Assembly: GCA_039602395.1 (NCBI GenBank)
Contig: JBCNJP010000254.1
Span: forward strand, 38,243-102,242
From: Deinandra increscens subsp. villosa
Taxonomy: Eukaryota > Streptophyta > Magnoliopsida > Asterales > Asteraceae
Length of the DNA stretch: 64,000 bases
Direction of reading: 5' to 3'
A program made the translations under genes and the position numbers. This document shows positions 19,445 through 29,869 of this stretch, piece by piece; within the stretch, counting starts at the first letter, position 1, and every line of letters starts with the position of its first letter. The notes below the pieces were generated by a model. The model saw nothing but the letters and a program-made list of their open reading frames with translations. It was not told where the DNA came from and ran no database searches.

Positions 19445-22400
19445 GGACGGCCAAGAAGATCTATCAACAATCTCTGGTACGTTGATAGCGGTTGCTCCCG
19501 ACATATGACCGGAGATTTATCCCTTTTGGAAGATGTGGAAGACTTCAATGGGGGAGGAGTATCATTTGCAGGTGGTGTGGGTGGAAGGATAAGCACGAAA
19601 GGAGTGGTGAGAAGTGGTAATTTATCATTTTCTGACGTACACTATGTGGAGGAGCTGTCACACAGTCTACTGAGTGTCTCTCAGATTTGTGATAGAGACT
19701 ACTCTGTGTTGTCCAACCGCAAGGAGTGCATTATTCTCAAGCCTGGTGTGAAGATTCCAGAGGAGTGCATCTTGATGCGTACTCCGAGAAGAGCAAACTC
19801 TTATCAGCTCAATATGGGTCAACCCCCAACTTCAGAAGAAGCCTGTCTCATATGCAAACAAAATGAGAACTTAGCTCTTTTGTGGCATAGGCGTCTGGGG
19901 CATGCTAACATGAAGAATTTGACGAAGCTTGCAAAGGGAGAACATGTCAGAAAACTGCCTATCAAAGATTTCTCTACTCTGGAAAAATGTGTGGCTTGTG
20001 CGAAGGGGAAGCAGCATAAGTTGCCACACCGTTCGAAGATAGCAAATTCAATGTCATCCGTGTTGCAACTTCTTCACATGGATTTATTTGGGCCAATGCA
20101 AGTTCAAAGCATCAGCAAATTCTCTTACTGTCTCGTGATTGTGGATGACTACTCACGATTCACTTGGGTCTTCCTCTTATCAAACAAGTATGAAACTCCG
20201 ATCTTAGTGAAGCAGTTTGTCATGCTTATAGAGAATCAGCTGAACGAGAAGGTCAAGGCTATCAGAACGGACAACGGAACAGAATTCAAAAATGCTGAGT
20301 TGAATATGTTCTGTGGAGAAAAGGGGGTAGAGAGACAATTTAGTGCGCCCTACACTACGCAACAGAATGGAGTCGCTGAGAGAAGAAACAGGACACTCAT
20401 TGAAGCAGCAAGGACAATGATGTGTGAAGCTAAATTGCCAATCTTCTTTTGGGCTGAAGCGGTCAATACGACCTGTTATGTGCAGAATTGTGTTCTGTTA
20501 AACAAGCGTCATGAGAAGACTCCCTATGAGATTGTTTACAAAGAGAAGCCAACAGTGGGATACTTCAAGACATTCGGGTGTCCTTGCACGGTTCTGATTC
20601 AGTCCGATGTTGGGAAATTCGAAGCTAAGGCCGATGAGTGTTATTTCGTGGGTTATTCTGCAAATAGTGCCTATCGTGTCTACAACAAAACCACAAAGGT
20701 TATCATCGAGGCATATAACGTGGACTGGCTTGAAGACAATCCTACAGATGCAGGGAGTGGACCGGATTGGATTTTTGAGTATGGGACGCTGTTTGAAGGG
20801 TTCAATTTTTCAAATGTCTTCCATCAATTGGGTGAAGAAGAAGACATTTTTGCAAAATCATCTGAATCAAGGGCTCATGTTGAAAAGGTTGCTGAGAAAG
20901 CACCAGATGCAGTTCCCACAAATGTCAATGCAGTTGCTCCAGGATCTTCGGGAACAAAAGATGCTGATTCAGAAGTTTCTCCAAACCAAGGTATGAATGA
21001 TAATATTAATTCTAACCTGCATGTTTCTGTTGCTGTGCCACATGTTCAAGTATCAAGGATCAATAAAGACCATCCAATCAGCAATATACTTGGGCCAGTT
21101 TCAGCAGGGGTTACAACTAGAAGCCGCACGGGAGACATTAATTTCTGCATGTATTCGTGCTTCATATCCCAGATTGAGCCTCCTAATGTGATGGTTGCTC
21201 TCAGAGATCCAAGTTGGATAGAGGCCATGCACAATGAACTTAATCAGTTTTCTAAGCTGGGAGAGTGGCGTCTAGTGGAAAGGCCAGAGGACAAGAAGGT
21301 TATACCCACACGTTGGCTATACAAGAACAAGAAGGATGACACGGGTATAATTGTCAGAAACAAGGCACGATTGATTGTTCAGGGCCACAGACAAATTCAT
21401 GGAATTGACTATGATAAGGTGTATGCACCTGTGGCAAGATTGGAGGCTATCCGGATATTTCTAGCTGTGGCGACATTTCTAAACTTCACAGTTCGCCAGA
21501 TGGATGTTAAGACAACATTTTTATATGCAGAAATGAATGAGGAAGTGTATGTGACTCAACCACTGGGGTTTGTAGATGAGGAGTATCCAGATCATGTGTA
21601 TCTTTTGGATAAGGCTTTGTATAGACTACATCAAGCTCCTCGCACGTGGTACGAGACACTGTCAACTCATCTGGTGGAGAATGGTTACTCAAGAGGAGTG
21701 GTTGACCAGACGCTGTTTAGGAAAAGGGTGAAGGATGACATCATCATGGTGCAGGTTTATGTAGATGACATTATATACGGGTCAACAAACAAAGAATTAT
21801 GCACCGAGTTTGAAGAGATAATGATAAAGAAATTTGAAATGAGCGATTAGGGAGAGATGAGCTTCTTTCTAGCCTTGCAAGTATAACAGGATGAATCTGG
21901 GATTCTTATTCACCAAGCAAAATACGTGAATGAGATTCTAGAAAAATTCAAGATGCAAGACTCCAAGCTAATCTCAACTCCCATGGCATCCAGACCTCTA
22001 CTGAAAGCAGATGCAGATGGGGAGCCAGTGAGTGAATTCATGTATCGCTCGATGATTGGATCGCTTATGTACTTGACAGCAAGCAGGCCGGATATTATGC
22101 ATGCAGTGTGTCTGTGTGCCCGCTATCAGGCTAATCCTAAACTTTCACATTTAATTGCTGTTAAATGTATTTTTAGGTATCTAAAGGGCAGGCCTAGGCT
22201 TGGACTTTGGTACCCAAAGAACACTGATTTCCAATTGTTTGCATATACTGACAGTGATTATGGAGGCAGTGATCTTGACCGGAACTCAACAACTGGTGGA
22301 TGTCAGTATCTGGGAGATCGACTCATTTCTTGGCAGAGCAAAAAGCAGCATACCGTCTCAAAATCAACTGCAGAAGCTGAATACGTGGCAGCATCCGCTG

Positions 22401-22687
22401 GATGCTCACAGGTAGTATGGATACAAAATCAGCTCACTGATTACGGTATGGAATTCGTTAACACTCCTATCTTTTGTGATAACGCTGCTGCTCTAGAAAT
22501 TGTGAAAAACCCCGTTCATCATTAAAAAACAAAGCACATAGACATAAAGGTACATTTTATTCATGACTGTTATGATCGGGAGTTAATTCAGCTCCAAAAG
22601 GTGAGCTCAGACCAGAATGTGTCTGATATTTTCACAAAACCCCTACCTCGCCCCAATTTTGAAATGTGTGTCGAAGGCCAAGGATGA
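19445..22687 (+). pseudogene. Element B pol: protease, integrase, RT, RNase H
   Basis: One frame of 1081 codons holds all pol domains. Protease: WYVDSGCSRHMTGD at about 19472-19513. Zinc domain of integrase: LWHRRLGHANM with CVACAKGKQ. Integrase core: VDDYSRFTWVF, IRTDNGTEFKN, then NGVAERRNRTL, with all three acidic residues present. RT: RLIVQGHRQ, RQMDVKTTFLY, active-site YVDDIIYG at about 21760. RNase H: YTDSDYGG, STAEAEY, CDNAAALE. Three in-frame stops break it: TAG 21848-21850, TAA 21884-21886 and a stop at 22523-22525. No frameshift is needed from 19445 to the end FEMCVEGQG-TGA. Confidence 0.93.
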
Positions 22688-23178
22688 TTGCCTTCGAGGA
22701 ATGATCTGATCAAACTTCCTTGTAAATATCTTTGAAGAAAATTTCAAAAATTCAAAAAAAAAAATGTGTTTATATTTCAAAAGCTTCATAAAAACAGGGA
22801 AGAAATATTGTTGTTTCAGAAAAGCAAAAAATATATATGTGTTTTTATGATGTCTTTTGTTTGCCTTGAGTTGGTAGGAAGTGATATAAATTTCCATGAT
22901 GATCGGAGACTGACACGTGTAAGGCAGAAGTGAAAGACGTCTCAAAAATGATGTTCGGTAAGCTAAATGCTCTTATATATGTTTAGTTTTCCATCCTAGT
23001 TTACGTAGTTTAAAAGACTGAGTCCCAGCAAAAACGGGTTGAGAGTGGTATTCACCTAGTATTCACTCTCTCACACGCCATGTTTATGCTATTATGACAA
23101 CATCACAGAAAAATGAAAAGAAAAAGAAAAATGAAAAAGAAAAATGAAAAGAAAAAGAAAAATGAAAAATCAATAAAG
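22688..23178 (+). other. Element B post-pol non-coding stretch
   Basis: This A-rich sequence follows pol. At about 23105-23172 it has a purine minisatellite of GAAAAATGAAAAGAAAAA units. No coding frame is supported. Confidence 0.6.
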
Positions 23179-23239
23179 TAATTATTTTTGGTCTTCTTTG
23201 CGTGCTTATGCGGCCGACCTGATCACCAACTGATAATTA
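23179..23239 (+). ncRNA. Conserved post-pol hairpin (copy in element B)
   Basis: The outer stem is TAATTAT (23179-23185) with ATAATTA (23233-23239), followed after a small internal loop by TTGGT (23188-23192) with ACCAA (23225-23229). The loop holds CTTCTTTGCGT and GGCCGACCTGATC, which are the blocks shared with the hairpins of elements 1, A and D. Only one unit is seen in B. The stem bases differ from all the others while pairing is kept. Confidence 0.65.
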
Positions 23240-24649
23240 AATAAATAAGTGTTTGTCATGACGGTGTTGCATGGTTCCTCAAGTTGGGGGTTTGTGAATC
23301 CTCAATAAACTCTGAGGTTGGGTAGGTTTTCCTATGAACAATTGGGTGTGGGGACGGTTAAACATGACGGTAATTATGTACCACAATTAAGCACTTAAAA
23401 TGTTTTTAACTGGATGTGAGTTTATATGGTTTCAAAATTTTGAGCAATTGTCTAGAGCGTCGAGTAACGAAAGCTGAAAAAGGTTCCTCAGTTAAAGATT
23501 TGTCTGGTTTGATCCGTGAATTTACATCAGCTTCGAGGTAAGTAAATTTTAAATATCTGTAATTAGGTTTTAATTGTTTTTATCCTTAAATGTTTAAAAT
23601 TTTTATTTTATGATCGAGATCAGATAATCGGGGTTTGAGTCTGAGGGGAAGCTTCATAAATTCTCAAATTTTTATCAAAGTTAACATATTCTTTATGAGA
23701 ATTATTTTTTAAGAGGCTTGGGTGATGTTTGAAATGTTTTTGAACCTTGAGGGGGGCAAAATGAATTTTTTTAACATAACTCCCATTTCCGATTTCTTTT
23801 ACCATTTACGATTCACTCAGTTTCTCTGTGTTTACGATCCGCTCCCCAAACCCTAACCTCCTCCGCCGTGTAACTCACCGGAAAGCAGATCGAACCCATC
23901 TCCGACCGTCCATTGTGAAATCCGAGTTCCCTATCACCCTCGTAATCATCTTCCGATCACTATTGCACAAAAACCCCCTTCATTTCGACTGTAATCGTGG
24001 GTGCATTCTCAGTTTTTGAGTGTTAGAGATTGACCTAGGCTCTGTTGTGATTCTGTGTGAAATACGCGAGTGATTGAAGTCGGATTCGTGTTGGAAACTG
24101 TTAAAAGGTAGTTGTAGGTGTTTGTTATGCATAAATGACGTGTTTTGATGAGTTTACGATGAGTTGCAGGTTCATCCATGGCGGCTCGGATATGTTTACG
24201 ATCGTCGCAACGAAGAAGACGACGTTTCGAGATTACGATCGGAGTTTACGATCTGAGTTTACGATCACCTGATTACGATTTCGTTTACGATCGGGCTACG
24301 GGTTTTATAGAGATTACGATCGGGCTTAGGATGTGTTAGTGCGTTCACGATTGGGCCTTCTGATTACGATTGGACCATGTCGTGAACCCGATTATTGGAT
24401 CGTAAACCCATTTCTTGAATCGTAAAATCACTTAAATGGGATTGAAAATCATAAACACTTAATATTTTTGGAATCTCATTAAACTTAAGATAAAAATTAA
24501 TGGTGTTTGTGAATTTTATGTGCTTAAATCAATTATTTTTCTTAAAAAAAATTCTTTATTGAAATTTTGTGAACTTTAAAAGTAAAATTTGACTTTCAAT
24601 TGAACTTCGACAAGGGTTAATAAACTTAATTGCACTGTAACAAACAAGT
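23240..24649 (+). other. Element B spacer with internal polypurine tract and TTTACGAT cluster
   Basis: A purine block CTTGAGGGGGGCAAAATG lies at about 23744-23761 and resembles an extra polypurine tract. From about 23805 to 24430 there are some 20 copies of TTTACGAT/ATCGTAAA or ATTACGAT. The repeats stop before the third ORF. I see no gene here. Confidence 0.65.
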
Positions 24650-24676
24650 CTGATACATGTGTCTTGTCTTTCTCAG
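24650..24676 (+). promoter_or_regulatory. Candidate 3' splice site before element B third ORF
   Basis: The sequence TGATACATGTGTCTTGTC, then TTTCTCAG, ends exactly at the ATG of the third ORF. It has a branch-point-like CTGAT, a T/C-rich tract and CAG. Element A has a similar arrangement at the same place. The donor is not identified. Confidence 0.5.
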
Positions 24677-26450
24677 ATGGCAGACGACATGCTGGATGAA
24701 GAGATAAAGTTTGAAAGTGATCACTGCATCCCGGCGTATCTTGAGGACCCACCAGAGAAGCATATGGAATTATTTTATTCACTAGTGGCCGGGATGAATG
24801 TATGCAAGATAAATCACGCTCTGAGAACAAGTGTGCTGATCGACGAGCAGCTTGTGAGGGAGTTCTGGGGAACAGCGAGAGCAAATGCTGATAAGACAAG
24901 TATTACCGCAACAGTTCAGAACAGACAAATAGTGATTCTGGAAGAAGATATCAGAAAAGGGCTGAACATCAATGATCGAGCTGTTGATCCGATTGAGTAT
25001 CCCAAGGAAGTTGTTTTAGCGGGTGCTCAATCTATGGGGTATGAAGGAAAGTTTCCGCCCATTTTTAATAAGCTGCTGCCGCACTACTGGAGGTGCTTGG
25101 CACACTATATGCAGAAATCATTTCTGGGTAAGAGAACTAGCTTTGATCAGCTCAACAAACTTCATGGAACTTCTTTTGTCGCATTGGCCTTGGACTGGAA
25201 CTTCAACTTCTCCAAGATGATGCTATTAGACTGGATAGGCAATGCTGACTTGAGCGCCCGAGAACAGTTCCTGATGACACCAAGATTCGTACAGATGGTG
25301 GTCATGAAGAAATATCCCAGGATTGAAGAGAGGGTGGAAAAAACTGGATATTAAAGTGATGGATTGTGGAGTGTTTGGACTACAGACCCAAGACAGAAGG
25401 GGTAAAAACAGTTTTCAAGGAAGGCTTGAATGGGTCAAGAGGTGTGCATTTCCCGAGGTGGCAAGGGAACAAGAAGTTGAAGAACCAGAACCTGAAGCCG
25501 ATGTGCCAACTGTAAATGCATTTGTTGCTGAAGATCAAGATATAACAACAACTCCGGCTGTAAATGTCCAAGAAGAAGATTTGGTGATACCTTCAGATGA
25601 AGAAAATGTTATGGACGACATTTTTTCTAATCAAGGAAATATGGATGATGATATCTATGGAGACTTGGAGCCAATAAATCTGAAAAGATCAAGAGATGTA
25701 CTGAATTCATCTTCTAGTGGTGACTCCATCCCTCAAGAATTGGATATTCAGTTCAATGTGAATGAAATGCTCGAAGAGCCAGTCCCCTTCCGTGAACCAT
25801 CTCCCAGAAAGAAGATAGATCCAAGAAGTATCCGATTCAAGTTCACAAAGACTAGCTCAAGTCTGTTAATGGTCCATCCAACTGAGTCTAGTTCTCAAAG
25901 TCAAACTGCTCAAGAAGAATCAACAGTTCCAATTGTTGAAGATCAACCTGCCCAGGTTCAGACTGAAAGCCCTCCTCTGAATGAACGTAGCCCTATTCAT
26001 GAAGAAAGGCAATCTATGGAGGTTGATAACACTGTTGTTATACCCAGCCCTGTGAGAATAAGTGTTTCTAGTGGAACAAGCTTGCCGCCAACTGTTATTC
26101 CAAGTTTCCGCCCACTTCAAGCTGCTGAGCTACCAATTGAGATGAGGATAAGTGCAGACCCTCACATAAACTTTCTGATGTCTCAGAACAGAATTAGGAA
26201 AACTGAGATAAAAGCGCTCCAGGCAGAAAACAGAAGGTTAAAGGACAAGGAGGCGGCGGACAAGAATAGAATGAAGTATCTGTATGAGACCTTGATAGAC
26301 CTGAAGAAGAAGTTTGGTGATTTGAAAAATGCTGTGGAGTTAAATGTTTCAGGTGCCCCTGGTCAAGGTTCATCTCAAGGAGTGCAAGGTGCAGAAGCAG
26401 TGAATGTTGATGATGGAGATGACACTATTGAAATGTCAGATTATGCCTGA
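24677..26450 (+). pseudogene. Element B third ORF, N-terminal domain and acidic/coiled-coil part
   Basis: The start is MADDMLDEEIKF at 24677, directly after a splice-acceptor-like tract. The N-terminal domain has LVREFWGTAR, ITATVQNRQIVILEEDIRKGL, IEYPKE and TPRFVQMVVMKKYP, collinear with element A. The frame is lost near an A-run at about 25336-25342 and continues in another frame (MDCGVFGLQTQDRRG) through an acidic, Ser-rich linker. A heptad-like stretch follows (MSQNRIRKTEIKALQAENRR and on). It ends EMSDYA-TGA at 26450. No hydrophobic segment long enough to cross a membrane is seen. The function is unknown; by position it would be called envelope-like. Confidence 0.78.
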
Positions 26451-27231
26451 AGTGGAAGGATCATCTCCAAAGCGCCAGAAGGCCATGACAACTGGTTTAA
26501 AGAATTCTTTCAAGGACCAGCCCCCACTCAATACACCATTGATGTTGGTGAAAGCTCAATAGATAAACGGGGGAGTCGTGAAGCCATTCTGTGCTGGCAC
26601 TATGACACGGAGAAGAAGTTGTTTGCCGTAATCCGTGACGGCTACAGTCCAGTGGAATATTACAGAACACGTGCCCAATTTCATACCTAGGACTGAGCCC
26701 GAGATTAGAAGTTTGCTAAGAGCTCCATACATCAACAGATGGAACAGCACCGAAGGAGATCTTATTCGAAACAACCTGATGAGCCAATTAGAGAACAATT
26801 TTACAAACTTTGAGCTGAAGCAAGTGAGATGGGTCGAGACTGGAACTGACCAAGTGACTGGAGAGTCGATAGGAGAAGCAAGGAGGCCACCCACCAAGCG
26901 CACTAGAGTGATCAATATGTTGGATGAGATCGAAGACGGTACCTTAGTCAAAAACTTTGACTGTTGGTGTTATGATCCAACGACTCACGAGGTGGTGGTG
27001 CTCTACAAGAGATTGAGGCAATTCCGTTTCTACGATCCAGTTGATCTACTGAGATTTGGAGAAAGAGACATCAAGCTCCTCGCCTCCCAACCTATTCTCG
27101 GTGATGAGAATGATATGGAAAATGCTATAAGGGTGGGGATCTTTCATGGCACGGCTAATCGGATCGTGGAAAATGGATGGTGGTCAAACAATGTGCAGAA
27201 CACTTTCAGATTCGATCTCCAGCTGCCGTAG
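26451..27231 (+). pseudogene. Element B third ORF, C-terminal domain
   Basis: The frame with GRIISKAPEGHDNWFKEFF and AILCWHYDTEKKLFAVIRD leads to about 26640, where a one-base shift passes to TATVQWNITEHVPNF and on to the end LQLP-TAG at 27229-27231. The last 110 residues hold FDCWCYDPTTHEVVVL, RFYDPVDLL and DIKLLASQPIL. Element A has RWWYYNEKTGEAVIVL, KIYDPMWLI and DIDELYHNPIL in the same order, so the domain is conserved between families. The sequence between 26450 and the shift may be one exon or a frame-broken link to the N-terminal part. Confidence 0.7.
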
Positions 27232-27251
27232 ATAGTCTAATGGTTCATGCC

Positions 27252-27262
27252 TAGGGGAAGAT
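27252..27262 (+). promoter_or_regulatory. Element B polypurine tract
   Basis: TAGGGGAAGAT directly precedes the 3' LTR start TGTTGGGC. Confidence 0.85.
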
Positions 27263-27671
27263 TGTTGGGCTATATTTATTAGAGGCATGAACATTAGTTA
27301 TGGGCTAGCTTATTATTTGTTTTGGGCTTAGTTAGTTTATGTTTTAGGCCATGTGGGCCGATTTCTTTGTGTTTATGATTGGGCCTATTGTGTTTATGAT
27401 TGGCCCTAGGTTTTGTAAGAGGTAGTATAAATACCTCTCTTATTTGTGTTTATGATCAAGCTTTTGGATTACATTTACGATTTTCTCTCTCTCTCTAGAG
27501 TTTCCGATCAGAATTCATTAGCTTCAAGTTTGTAGTGTTTTGCATTCAAGATTTGATCTTTATCTTAGATCAAATCTATTTCTTCTACATTCTTCTTGAA
27601 TCAATCACATACGAGGATTCCACACTCGTTTGTAATTAGGATATCGTGATTGGTTGATTTTCGGACCTACA
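27263..27671 (+). repeat. Element B 3' LTR
   Basis: It is 409 bp against 408 for the 5' copy, with about seven substitutions and one inserted G. The TATA box is at about 27426-27433. It is followed by GAAAG (27672-27676), the right target duplication. Confidence 0.95.
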
Positions 27672-27676
27672 GAAAG

Positions 27677-28467
27677 ACTTTAAACCCACGATGTGTAGCA
27701 AATGCCAAGAAAATTCTGATTGCTTCAATTTTGGCAACAAGAGCATACACTTCGTTAAAGTCTATCCCTTCTTCTTGAGAAAAACCTTGAACAACCAAAC
27801 GGGCTTTGTTTCGGATAATGATTCCACGATCATCCCGTTTACATTTGTAAACCCACCGTGTACCACACGGCTCTTTGCTTCCCGCTGGTAAATCTTCCAA
27901 ATGCCACACACCCAACTTTTGAAATTGCAGTAATTCTTCTTGCATTGCTTCAACCCACGAACCGTCTAATAAAGCTTCATTAACATTTGTCGTTTCGATC
28001 TGGGATATAAAGCATGAATGAATTACTTCTTCCTGAACACCAGATTCCAGAACAGATAGTAAAGCACTACTCTCAATTTGATGTCTTGTATGAACTCTTT
28101 CATTTAAATCACCAATAATATTGTCTTGCAGATGTATGGTGTTTATCCGGAGCGTTTGATGAATAGGAACAACCACCGTCTCACCCATATCAGGAACAGG
28201 ATCTTCCTCTACCACCACAGTTTCAGTTGAATTGACATCAGCATCATTTGAAATCGTATCAACTTGCGGATCGACCACATTATCAGTTGAATCTGCCTCA
28301 ACTTCATTTGAAGTAGCATCAACATGTGAATCAAGTTGTTGAGTAGGAATTTCCACTTGATGTGTCACGGCTTCATGAAATTCACTATCATCATCTGAAG
28401 ACATATCATCAGCAGCAATTGTCGAATCATTTGAAGTCTCGGTCATGTACTCATCAACAATAGGCAC
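27677..28467 (-). pseudogene. Element A linker and RT N-terminal part
   Basis: This part precedes element B in element A's coding order. An acidic linker (MSSDDDSEFHEAVTHQVE) is followed by RT blocks WVEAMQEELLQFQKLG, TRWVYKCKRDDRG, KARLVVQGFSQ and IRIFLAFATHRGFKVF. It then meets element B, and the frame resumes at 15208 with QMDV. It is otherwise open. The equivalent stretch in element 1 (2082-2690) is very close in sequence. Confidence 0.92.
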
Positions 28468-29853
28468 TATCGGAGTTGGCAGAGTTTGTATGTTTAGAAC
28501 CGGAGTATCATCTAGTAATTCAATAACAACTTGAGTAAGTTGTTCATCAGATATCTCTGGCTTCGATTCAAGATTTTCAAAAAGAGCTTTATAATCGAAC
28601 AGCTAGTCCGGTCCAACACCTCTGGGTGGTAAAGTATAGGATTGGAAATCCATATGCAAATATTCACCCACCGTACCATTCTGCTTATTAAATACTCGCT
28701 TCTTTTGATTTGAGTATCCGACAAACAGCCCCTCAATAGCTTTGTCATCAAATTTTCCTGCAGAAGCTAATACGGTACAGGGACACCCAAAAGGCTCTAG
28801 ATAATCGAGATTCGGCTTACGCTTCTTCAATAATTCATAGCATGTCTTTCCAAGACGCTTCACAGTAAGCACTCGATTAAGCTCATAACACGCAGTGCGG
28901 TTCTTTCTTTCTGCCACGCCGTTTTGCTGAGGTGTATATGGAGTGCTAAATTCATGCACAATCCCTTTTTCCAAACAAAATATCCTCACAGCTGAATTCA
29001 TAAACTCCGTGCCATTATCACTACGAATTCTTCATACTTTCAATTTATACAAAGATTCAAGTGTTGTAATCAAATTGATGAGAATTCTTGAAGTTTCATC
29101 CTTAGAGACCAGAAAATCAACCCACGAAAATCTTGAAAATTCATCAGTGACCACCAGACAATACCAATTTCCCGAAATACTTGCTCGATTCACTGGACCA
29201 AACAAATCCATATGAAGTAGCTCTAGCGGGACTTCAATTGAGTGGTATTTCTTCAGTGGATGGGATTTTCTTTTCTGTTTTCCCTTCTTGTAGCTCACAC
29301 AGACATCATTAAAAACAAATTGTTTCTTTGGAACCCCTTCGACAAGACCCCTCCGCACCAGTTCATTCATTTTCCTGTAGTGGATGTGTCCCATGCGAAG
29401 ATGCCATAGAACATAATCTCTTTCGGATGCCTTTGACAAGAAACATTGACCTGCGACCGTTTCTTTTGCTGAGTTCATGTCGAGCATATACAAATTTGAG
29501 AATCTCGGTGCTCGCATTACCACATACTCATCTGGAATCTTGAATTCAGGTTTCAGTATTAAACATTCACTCCCAGTGAAAGCAGTCGTGAATCGCTTAT
29601 CACAAATCTGGGAGACACTCAGAAGATTGTACTCCAATTCTTGAACAAATTCAACCTTGTCGAATGTGACAACACCATTTGAAAGTTTACCGATGCCGGT
29701 AACTTGACCTCCTTTGTTTCCAGCAAATGTTACTTTACCGCCGTCAAAGTATTTCACATCATGCAACAAAGAAATATCGCCGGTCATGTGCCGAGATGCT
29801 CCGCTATCAACAACCCAAATGTTATTCATCAGTTGTCGCGAAGATCCCTGCAT
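28468..29853 (-). pseudogene. Element A protease and integrase (broken)
   Basis: The frame starts near 29853 with SSRQLMNNIWVVDSGASRHM, the copia protease motif. The HHCC domain has LWHLRMGHIH, but the second cysteine pair reads VCVSY, where element 1 has VCVSC, so a zinc ligand is lost. The integrase core has VVTDEFSRFSWV and, after a TGA at 29032-29034 in place of an Arg CGA codon, RIRSDNGTEF and NGVAERKNRT. About 27 residues after NRT are deleted in frame compared with element 1. A TAG replaces a Trp codon at about 28603-28605. Pol therefore cannot be made from this copy. Confidence 0.9.
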
Positions 29854-29869
29854 AAATTACAACAGAAGA

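Larger units (their letters stand above)
15214..27671 (+). mobile_element. Element B: complete-ended Sirevirus-like Ty1/copia element nested in element A
   Basis: The element is 12,458 bp, with LTRs 15214-15621 and 27263-27671, primer site at 15624-15635, polypurine tract at about 27252-27262 and target duplication GAAAG. Its order is gag (16165-19428), pol in another frame (19445-22687), a 2-kb non-coding stretch with one conserved hairpin, and a third ORF (24677-27231). LTR copies differ at about seven bases plus one indel (about 1.7%), fewer than those of element A, as expected for the inner insertion. Gag has one stop, pol three and the third ORF frameshifts, so it is probably no longer autonomous. 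Confidence 0.96.
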
